DNA of 64,000 bases from Amyelois transitella (taxonomy: Eukaryota; Arthropoda; Insecta; Lepidoptera; Pyralidae). The translations under genes were made by a program, and so were the position numbers. Shown here in pieces: positions 56,855 to 64,000 of the stretch. Location: NCBI RefSeq assembly GCF_032362555.1, contig NC_083535.1, positions 5,828,001 through 5,892,000 of the forward strand, written 5' to 3'. The notes below the pieces were generated by a model. The model made no database searches. It was not told the DNA's origin and worked only from the letters and a program-made list of their open reading frames with translations. The stretch's first letter is position 1, and each line of letters starts with the position of its first letter.

Positions 56855-59800
56855 ATGTCGAAACTAGGAGCTTTACATTTGACTAAACATACAGGAGCGA
56901 AACATACAGCTACTGTTATCTTTTTCCATGGGTCTGGTATGTTTCTTTTAACTCATAAATAACAAACCTACGATATCCTATAATATAATAGATATCATTT
57001 GCAGATGATGTAAGTTTTTATCGGTGATAGAATTTTCATGATCATGTTTCATTATTTCCCAAAATTAGCCAAACAAACAAAGTTACAAACTACATAGATA
57101 ACCTCTTTATGAACGTAAAGTTTTGATATTATTTGTTGGAAATATTAATAATAACATGGTTTCAATTCAGTAAACATACATACATACATATGGTCACGGA
57201 TGGCCACGTTCAGCTATTTGGCTATAGAATTGAGATTCAACTATTGACAGGTTGCTAGCCCATCACCTAAAAAAGAATCCCAAGTTTGTAAGCCTATGCC
57301 TTAGTCGCCTTTTACCACATCCACGGGAAAGAGATGGAGGGGTCCTATTCTTTTTTGTATTGGTTACGGGAACCACACGGCACTAATTCAATAAACACAA
57401 AAAATATATAACAGAAATTTAAATAATTATGTATTCTTTACATGTTTTAGTAATGTCTATTTCCAATGATGTTCCATCTTTTTCACTAATGATAGATATT
57501 TTGTTTTTCAGGTTCATCGGGAAATGATATGAAAGAATGGGTCTCAATAATGTCTAAAAACTTCACTTTTCCCCACATCAAAGTGATGTATCCCACAGCT
57601 CCCCTGCAGCCGTACACACCAGCAGGCGGTCACATGAGCAATGTGTGGTTTGACCGTGCTGATATAAATCCAAATGTACCAGAGAAAGTGGAATCATTAG
57701 CCAAAATCGAAACTGAAGTAAAAAAACTAATAAAACTAGAAAATGATGCAGGCATACCCAGCAACAGGATTATAGTAGGTAATCAACATAATTCGAAATA
57801 ATTTTGTGTTTCATCTCACAGATTATCCCCTATACATACACTGAGTTTTGTTTGTAATATGTTTATTGCATAGAAATTTACACTGTTATAAGAAAATAGT
57901 ACATAGTTATAAAAGAAACAAATCACTTGCAATGGCAAAAGAGTAGGAATGGGAAGAGTGTAAAAGAATAAATGGAAAGATGGATTGAAAAGAACATAAA
58001 ACAGAAGAGAAAGAGTATGGAGATTTCGGCGAGCTCTGATAGGCAACCAGTTCAGTTGATCACGAAATTTCGAAATATGATCGTATTTCCAGAGACTGAA
58101 AATATATCTAATACAAACATTGTGTAAACGCTCCATTTATTGACAAGTTCTTCAGACGTTTAATACTTGTTCACTTCTACAGTCACCATAATTAGATGAA
58201 CTGTGGACATTGTCTATGAAAATACCGAAGTTTTTGTTGATAATCGAGTTTTCTCGAGTCGTTAAAGTATTATCAAACACTAGCTGCGCCCGCGACTTCG
58301 TCCACGTTAGTTATTTTGGGCATCATTGAAGCCCTTAAGGATGAATAATTCCCCCCTTTTTTTCACATTTTCCATTTTTTCTTCGCTCCTAATAGTTGCA
58401 GCGTGATGTTATATAGCCTAAAGCCTTCCGCGCTAAATGGTCTATTCAACACAAAAATAATTTTTCAATTCGAACCAGTAGTTCCTGAGATTAGCGCGTT
58501 CAAACAAACAAACAAACTCTTCAGCTTTATAATATTAGTATAGATGTAACTATAATAATTATCGCGACTTCTGAAATGGATTAGGTTCTCTTCTAAATAT
58601 TATGTTTTTTTATCACATAACTAATAAAAAGTCCTAATAGTTTTATGATTATTATTTTCTTTTTTAATTTATCACAATTGTGTAGCAAATCTTAGGAGTT
58701 ACCGTTAAGGCAGTTTATGTTGAGTTAAACTTGTTTTACTCAGTTGTATGTAGTAGTAGTATGATGGGTGTGAAATCGAGTGACGGTATAAGGAACAGCG
58801 TGATAAGGAAATGTTGTGATGTGAAAGAAATTGTAGTTACAGGAATAGATATGGGTATGTTAAGATGGTTTGGTAATGTGGAGAGGATGAATGAAAGCAG
58901 GTTGACTAAGCAGTGAGGGGGAATACCTAGACGAACGTATCTTGATTAAATTAAGGACGTCCTAGTAAACGGTCAGGTCAAAAGTACCCGAAACCGCCGA
59001 GCTTGCATGAAGAGAGTTATGAATGTAGATGAAGCGAAGGAAGTATGCAGAGATTGTGGCAAGTGGAAATAGGTAGTCTCTGCCTACCCCTCCGGGAAAG
59101 AGGCGTGACTTTATGTATGTATGTATGTAGTAGTATATGACTTATCATATGATATAAATTAATAAATATAATTCTGTCTATTATAAGGTGATAAACTCAA
59201 AAAGTACTGAACGGATTTTCATGCAGTTTTAAGTTGTAGGTAGGTAGAGTGTAAATTAAATGAAATATGACAATATTTGTTCAACATGTTGTTAAAAACC
59301 ATTTGTGATTCAAAGAATATCTGAATGACTCATCTGTGGTAAGGAGGCATTTAGCTTTGGGATTTTAAAGCAGCACATATGCAAAAAATTATTTATTATA
59401 TGCATATTTTTTTTTTGTTTTAAAGATAGTTTTGGTGTTTGTGTGTGTGAGTTCACTGAAAGAGAATATTAAGAAGGTTGATTACATAATTAAAATGTTC
59501 ATTTTAAATTTATCATCATTTCAGTAATAAAGTAAACAATCAATATTTTTTTCCTTCAAATTAAAAGAGCTACTAACATTCCAACGAATTATCTTTACTT
59601 ATATTATAAAGCTGATGAGTTTGTTTGTTTAAACGCGCTAATCTCAGGAACTACATCCTTCTTACTTACGGATGTAAGGGCTTCAATGATGCCCAAAATA
59701 ACTATTCCACGCGTACGAAGTCGCGGGTACAGCTAGTCTATGATAAATCATTAATGTGTGGTGACTGCAAGAGCCCATACAGGCAGGAATATAATTGGTG

Positions 59801-60551
59801 TTATCTGTGATTTTTAATTTTTAATGCATAGTAGTGGGGAGGATGTTCCAAGTACCTACTTGGTACCTACCGATACCGCTGCTTAACATCCATGGATACT
59901 AGTCAGTAAATATACGCCTCGGTGTCATCTCTAATTTAGCTAAGTTGTTCTCATTAAAATTTATTGTTTGCAGGAGGATTCTCGATGGGGGGCTCCTTGA
60001 CATTTCACACAGCTTACAGATGGGATCGCAATTTGGCTGCTGCATTTGTATTCAGCTCATTTCTTAATGAAAAATCTTTGGTGTTTGATGATTTGAAGAA
60101 CTCACCTAGTGGGTCATGTCAGTATAGTTCTACTTTCCGTAAAAAATTATTTACTGAATCCTTGCTTGGATTTCCATATAAATGGATGTCTATATTATGA
60201 TCTAATCTACATAAGATTAAGATTAGAAGTAATTATATCAGGTTATTAGAATCCATAGGACTAAGATTTTTCCGACGCTGCACTGATTAATATAGACCAT
60301 GGTCATCATATATTCCAAATACTTAGTTTTTATTGATTAATTTCTTTACAGTGCCACCCTTTCTGCAATTACACGGCGATAGCGACGAAATGGTTTATTT
60401 GAAATGGGGTCAGCAGACTTACAACCAATTGAAGGAGCTTGGTGTCAAAGGAGAGTTTGTTATCCTCGAAAGGCTAGGCCACTCTATAAATAAACGGGGA
60501 ATGGCAAGAATCAAGGATTTTATTGATAAATATTTACCTGAAAATGAATAG
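56855..60551 (+). CDS. LYPLAL1: LYPLAL1-like acyl-protein thioesterase / serine hydrolase (4 exons)
   Basis: Exons: 56855-56936, 57512-57778, 59974-60117 and 60352-60551, all in phase, 230 residues (human LYPLAL1 is about 237). An alpha/beta hydrolase of the acyl-protein thioesterase family; these remove fatty-acyl groups from cytosolic proteins, although LYPLAL1 substrate preference is unsettled. Seen: FFHGSGSSG (oxyanion region, residue 23 onward) and nucleophile S120 in GGFSMGG. LYPLAL1 has Met here, where acyl-protein thioesterases 1 and 2 have Gln. Also D176 in LHGDSDEMV and H208 in LERLGHSIN complete the triad. The third donor is taken as GTCAGT at 60118, giving KNSPSGSLPPF; a GTGGGT nine bases upstream is an in-phase alternative. 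Poly(A) signal at 60652. Confidence 0.93.
57178..57388 (+). repeat. Family A repeat in LYPLAL1 intron 1
   Basis: (ACAT)n, then ATGGCCACGTTCAGCTATTT, TTGAGATTCAACTATTGACA, GTCGCCTTTTACCACATCC and GAACCACACGGCACT. It lacks part of the 5' block. Confidence 0.85.
57840..58136 (-). mobile_element. Jockey-type reverse-transcriptase C-terminal fragment
   Basis: The minus-strand frame begins MERLHNVCIRYIFSLWKYDH, then FRDQLNWLPIRARRNLHTLS. The pattern CIRYIF...KYDHIS.FR.QL.WLPIR.RR is common near the end of non-LTR retrotransposon polymerase ORFs. It decays to AT-rich sequence after about 55 residues. In LYPLAL1 intron 2. Confidence 0.75.
58283..58547 (-). mobile_element. Short CTAG-ended element, copy in LYPLAL1 intron 2
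   Basis: Plus-strand left edge CTAGCTGCGCCCGCGACTTC, right edge CTTTATAATATTAGTATAG. Inside, TTTTGGGCATCATTGAAGCC and GTTCCTGAGATTAGCGCG are shared, inverted, with 59598-59740. Confidence 0.7.
58755..59135 (+). mobile_element. RTE-like 3' end in LYPLAL1 intron 2
   Basis: Frame with GVKSSDGIRNSVIRKCCDVK and GMLRWFGNVERMNESRLTKQ, then a stop and frameshift, ending CCTCCGGGAAAGAGGCGTGA and a TATG repeat. Best preserved of the family's non-coding tails in this window, so probably the youngest copy. Confidence 0.85.
59598..59740 (+). mobile_element. Short CTAG-ended element, inverted partner
   Basis: Reads ATTATAAAGCTGATGAGTTT, AACGCGCTAATCTCAGGAAC, GGGCTTCAATGATGCCCAAA and GTACGAAGTCGCGGGTACAG, then CTAG: the inverse of 58283-58547 with an internal deletion. 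Confidence 0.7.
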
Positions 60552-60651
60552 CAACAAGATGGTTGAATGAATAGCAACTAGGTAGGTAGTTATTAAAATG
60601 TTTATAGCAAGCTATATATATGTGCAATCTGATAAGAGAAATGAAATGCAG

Positions 60652-60657
60652 AATAAA
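60652..60657 (+). terminator. Poly(A) signal of LYPLAL1
   Basis: AATAAA 101 nt after the stop, followed by a T-rich stretch. Confidence 0.6.
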
Positions 60658-62072
60658 ATGTTTTATTATACTTTTAGTATTTGTATTTTTAAATTTAGAA
60701 CTTAGCTGTGCAGGTTATAACTAAGTTTCTGCAATTGGTCCACTATTTCGCAGTCCTTTTTGCGTTGACAGGCTACCTATTCCTTTCTGTGTAAGAATTC
60801 TCAGTCAGAATTTCACATACATCCCGATCGAGCCTGGGACTTGATGTGTGGGAATCTTTACGTGGTAGTGGTGACAGACTTCTTTAGTGCATATTATCTG
60901 TCCTGTCCGCGCGACTTTTCTACAATACATTTAGCGAAGAGTCCTGGGGTTTTGACCTTGGACCTTCCAAATTTTGTATCAATTCAAATATAACTAAGAC
61001 CATTTCTAAATAATACAGGTATTAAACGCGCACTTAACCTAGGTCATAGGTAAGTAGGCTAAACAAAGCGAAACATTGTGGAAACAAAAGCATTTTGCAG
61101 CTGTAAAGAAACGTCAGACTACTAAGTTGACCACAGCGAAACATCTTCTGGACACAGGGGAAAATCACTGGATACAATTTCATCGCACGCAGATAGTGTC
61201 TAACGAACGACATTATTATCCGAAGCTAATTCGTGAAGCAGATGTAATTAAAAACATTCGAACAATTTAAACAGGGACAATGGTCTTAAGTTATCCTGAG
61301 CGTGGAATCCAGTGATTACAAGAACGTAACCCCATTCTGCAAAGTCTGTTCATATTCACCTTAAAACGGATGTGTTCCAGAATACGGACTCTGTTAGTGT
61401 GTATTGTGACGGTAGTTGGCGTGTTGACAACTTGGCGGTAGAAGAACAGTCTGCCGTGCAGATGGAGTAACAGCCCGCTGGTTTTCCGTCGCTCGGCTAC
61501 AGGTCATTGTAACATGATTCAAAACGTTCGAAATAAAATAAAGGTACGTTACGTGAACGTATTACTATTACTAAGGCCGCCCGGCCGTATGGCTGTACAG
61601 ACAGGTCGAACGTAACTTGCCCCTTATGCTTTTACGAAATTATAAAACTAGATCAGGTAGTACGTAACAGGGATAAAAATATTACGCCGTTGATAATTAT
61701 ATATCTGTGCTGTTGATTACCAATGTAATAATAATAATTAGACGTGTCTGAGATGTAAGTTAAAATTATCAACTGAACAAGTATAATTTGCTTTATTTTT
61801 AATTTTACATTGTCTAAGGATATTCCAGTATTTAAGGCAAGCAAAAATACCACGACTGCTTTGCGAGTATTTTTTTTATACAGTTGCTTTTTGACTTCGA
61901 ACTATTTTTATGTTACGAGTAACATGACACAATTATATATGTCCTATTCTGTAATTGACATTTGTCATAGAAATTTAAAATGAACGCAAATAATTTAGTC
62001 TCGGTCCTAGGTATCTACCTATTAGATCAAGATTAAATCCAATAAATCTATTGATCAATATTTGAAGAAAAA
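60658..62072. other. Spacer between LYPLAL1 and SPAG17
   Basis: Contains the Penelope-like fragment at 61030-61320. About 60720-60980 is a GC-richer, repeat-like block with no copy in this window. The last 200 bp should hold the SPAG17 promoter; no clear core motif is seen. Confidence 0.5.
61030..61320 (+). pseudogene. GIY-YIG-type C-terminal fragment, probably from a Penelope-like retroelement
   Basis: The frame 61076-61270 reads KHLLDTGENHWIQFHRTQIV and SNERHYYPKLIREADVIKN. After a frameshift it continues NNLNRDNGLKLS, a stop, then AWNPVI. The series H.L.TGH..-.R.YYPRLIREA.EI..-N.NRE.G..LS.AWNPV is familiar from the end of GIY-YIG endonuclease domains in Penelope-like elements. It is 5'-truncated with a stop and frameshift, hence dead. 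Assignment is from memory of the pattern. Confidence 0.65.
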
Positions 62073-64000
62073 ATGGGACCAAAGAAGACTGCAACTACAG
62101 ATGAAAACTTCTGGAGGACTTGTATAGAGAACACATCGTTAAATGATGACAACTGGAAGGCGATCGTGTTGGTGATTGAGTCTGCCGGGAGCGACCAGGA
62201 TCGCATCTATTTAAATAAATTTGAAAATTATGCTGCCGAAGAAAAAAGATTTGTTATAAAAAATATTTGTAAAACTGAAACAATATTCATGATAAATCAA
62301 CTAGGAGGCGAAAAAAAAGTTAAAGACGATAATCTTCGTGTTTTTGAAGAAGGGCAGTCATATCTTAAAGACAAGAAAGAAATTCCTCCAGAGATTCAAG
62401 CTTTAATAATAAAACACTTGATCTTAAAAATGAAAGAAGAATACCTTTTTATAAAACGTCAACGACTGGAGGTTAAAGTAGGAATGAGGAGAGAATCCGA
62501 AACTATGATCGATAGAACTGAGGTTCGTGGCACGGTCAATGTTCCTCCACCGGAACCAGCGGAACCCCCGCCACCACCTTCAAAAGGGAAGAAAAATCAA
62601 AAGCAGGAACCTGTCGAGCTACCACCGGAGCCCGCTGAAGGAAAGAAATATAACACAATGCTAAGAGTTAGAGGAGAAGAATGGAGGGATAAAGTTTATG
62701 TCGATGACTACCCTACTGATGGTCCTAATTTATATATCGCTGTAACTGGATTTATGGAACCAAGTCTAGCTGGGTGTCTCATCAAAATTGGAGTTCCATT
62801 AACTGCTATAGTTCAGGTAAGAATTGATCCAGCAACAATACGGATCCCTTCCAGTTTGTTGAGACCTACTAAAAGAGGTCAAAGTCAAACAGAAATGCTA
62901 GCAGAGCAGTCTTTAAAATTCTGGGAAGACTTGCAACAATTGCGAATTCATAAGGACTCTGCGGATGACTATAAAAAAACAGCTTTTATTGTATTTACGC
63001 CTCCATACTCAGATACAGATAATTTATGTGGTAATCCTGAAGTAGTTTACGACGAACTGTGTTATTTAATGTATGATATTCAAGATTTAACAAGACAACA
63101 TTTACATTATCTTGATAATATGGACATAATTAAGATAGCATCTGAAGAGACCGCAAATAAAGAACGTTATTTTAGCTACTACGATCAATTGTTGATGGAT
63201 GTACCTTTAGAATGTGTTACAGTTTATTCCCTATTAGATACTGTCCTTCGCACTGTATGTCAAATGGAAAACATGGAAGAAAAAAGTACAATCACATCGT
63301 TGTCTACCGCATTGACGTTAAATCAGATTCGTAAAAGCGGAGAAGATTATAAAATAGAAAGAGCTGAAAATTTAGTGCAAGATGTGTTCACTAAACTTTG
63401 TATTACTGAAGCTGACAAAAAAATGTATAGATCCACTTATGGTGAAGAATACGAGGAACATAAAGACCCTGTAGTTATTAATTTTGGAGATTTCGCAAAA
63501 AATAGTACATTCCATTTGGGTAATATAAATTTGGACAATATTGTTTGGCATACGTTACTTGGGATGCCTATAAACAATTTGTGGGCAAGTCAACCTAAAC
63601 TCACGGAAGAGCAAGAAGCTAAATCAAACTTTCACATTAATGTATTACTATCTTGTTTTGAGAGACCGGACGTAGAAAATACAGAACTCAACAGACTGAT
63701 TCATATTTTGGCTTGTCGTAAACTATATAACAATAGAAGTTCATTGAAAAAGCATCACTTGCCTTCTTCGACGATATTAGATTTTAAAAAAGTATATTTA
63801 AAAAGAAGCGTGCTCGCTGAACCTCTACAGACACGTTCATCCTTAATGCGTACCTCGAGTACAGCATCACCGTCTTTTCCACCCATGACCAAAAGTGAGG
63901 ACGCTTCAAATAATATCAACAGTTACGAAATCGAGGATCGCCGCATTAAATTTCTTTTTGAATGTCCCGATTTAAGCGAATTAGTCACAGCCAGTGAAAT
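62073..64000 (+). CDS. SPAG17: SPAG17 homologue, central-pair protein (5' part, runs off the window)
   Basis: Open frame of 642 codons and two bases from ATG 62073 to the window end, no intron so far. SPAG17 (PF6 in Chlamydomonas) is a very large projection protein of the axonemal central-pair apparatus, needed for flagellar beating. Recognised by order and spacing of conserved blocks: the short N-terminal start MGPKK; a Pro/Lys-rich linker (about 155-185); DDYPTDGPNLYIAVTGF and IKIGVPLTAIV; LCYLMYDIQDLTRQHLHYLD; RYFSYYDQLLMDVPLECV, which leads into the VYSLLDTVL segment. Cytosolic, no signal peptide. Start: first Met after stops, in fair context (AAAATGG). Length cannot be judged because the 3' part is missing. 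Confidence 0.9.
   Translation, partial: MGPKKTATTDENFWRTCIENTSLNDDNWKAIVLVIESAGSDQDRIYLNKFENYAAEEKRFVIKNICKTETIFMINQLGGEKKVKDDNLRVFEEGQSYLKDKKEIPPEIQALIIKHLILKMKEEYLFIKRQRLEVKVGMRRESETMIDRTEVRGTVNVPPPEPAEPPPPPSKGKKNQKQEPVELPPEPAEGKKYNTMLRVRGEEWRDKVYVDDYPTDGPNLYIAVTGFMEPSLAGCLIKIGVPLTAIVQVRIDPATIRIPSSLLRPTKRGQSQTEMLAEQSLKFWEDLQQLRIHKDSADDYKKTAFIVFTPPYSDTDNLCGNPEVVYDELCYLMYDIQDLTRQHLHYLDNMDIIKIASEETANKERYFSYYDQLLMDVPLECVTVYSLLDTVLRTVCQMENMEEKSTITSLSTALTLNQIRKSGEDYKIERAENLVQDVFTKLCITEADKKMYRSTYGEEYEEHKDPVVINFGDFAKNSTFHLGNINLDNIVWHTLLGMPINNLWASQPKLTEEQEAKSNFHINVLLSCFERPDVENTELNRLIHILACRKLYNNRSSLKKHHLPSSTILDFKKVYLKRSVLAEPLQTRSSLMRTSSTASPSFPPMTKSEDASNNINSYEIEDRRIKFLFECPDLSELVTASE

Noticed and set aside
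1-64000. CRISPR arrays, operons, bacterial signals or an integrated virus
   Set aside because: No regularly spaced direct repeats, ribosome-binding sites or viral gene sets are visible. Every recognised gene is an intron-bearing or otherwise typical animal gene or a transposable element.

Overview
This is animal nuclear DNA, almost certainly from a moth or butterfly (Lepidoptera). The genes are split by many GT-AG introns, the intergenic DNA is AT-rich, and the non-coding space is full of insect-type repeats: non-LTR retrotransposon tails ending in (TATG)n, a tRNA-derived SINE, elements with Helitron-like CTAG ends, and a complete piggyBac element with TTAA target sites. The species cannot be told from the sequence. 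There is no bacterial, viral or CRISPR content.

Layout, left to right: SURF1 (cytochrome c oxidase assembly; minus, 5 exons, 24-2128); a repeat-rich gap with non-LTR relics and a candidate 1.8-kb Helitron (2129-7901); an unrecognised 410-residue multi-pass membrane protein (plus, 8 exons, 7902-14650); a 6-kb AT-rich gap; acetyl-CoA synthetase AcCoAS/ACSS2 (minus, 9 exons, 20842-34242); a 3-kb gap; membrane-bound transcription factor site-1 protease MBTPS1/S1P (minus, 20 exons, 37373-52536), which carries an intact piggyBac transposon in intron 6; a single-exon sperm-tail PG-rich repeat protein (minus, 53609-55378); a LYPLAL1-like serine hydrolase (plus, 4 exons, 56855-60551); a Penelope-like GIY-YIG fragment; and the 5' part of SPAG17, a central-pair protein of the flagellar axoneme (plus, 62073 to beyond the window end). 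I built each exon chain by joining splice sites in phase. All the complete genes close to one uninterrupted reading frame of about the length expected for their family.

Two themes link the genes. S1P is the protease that starts SREBP activation, and acetyl-CoA synthetase is a known SREBP-target enzyme; here they lie next to each other in the same orientation. The right end holds two genes likely expressed in sperm (PG-rich repeat protein and SPAG17).

The most unusual observation is a set of three decayed tandem exon copies lying in introns next to their intact parents: AcCoAS exon 6 and S1P exons 10 and 13. They sit 172-221 bp from the parent and are disabled by stops, frameshifts or a lost splice donor. 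Other points of note are a GC-AG intron in SURF1, a perfect 43-nt palindrome just upstream of a splice acceptor, a 128-nt fold-back near the LYPLAL1 5' end, and an apparently complete autonomous piggyBac copy.
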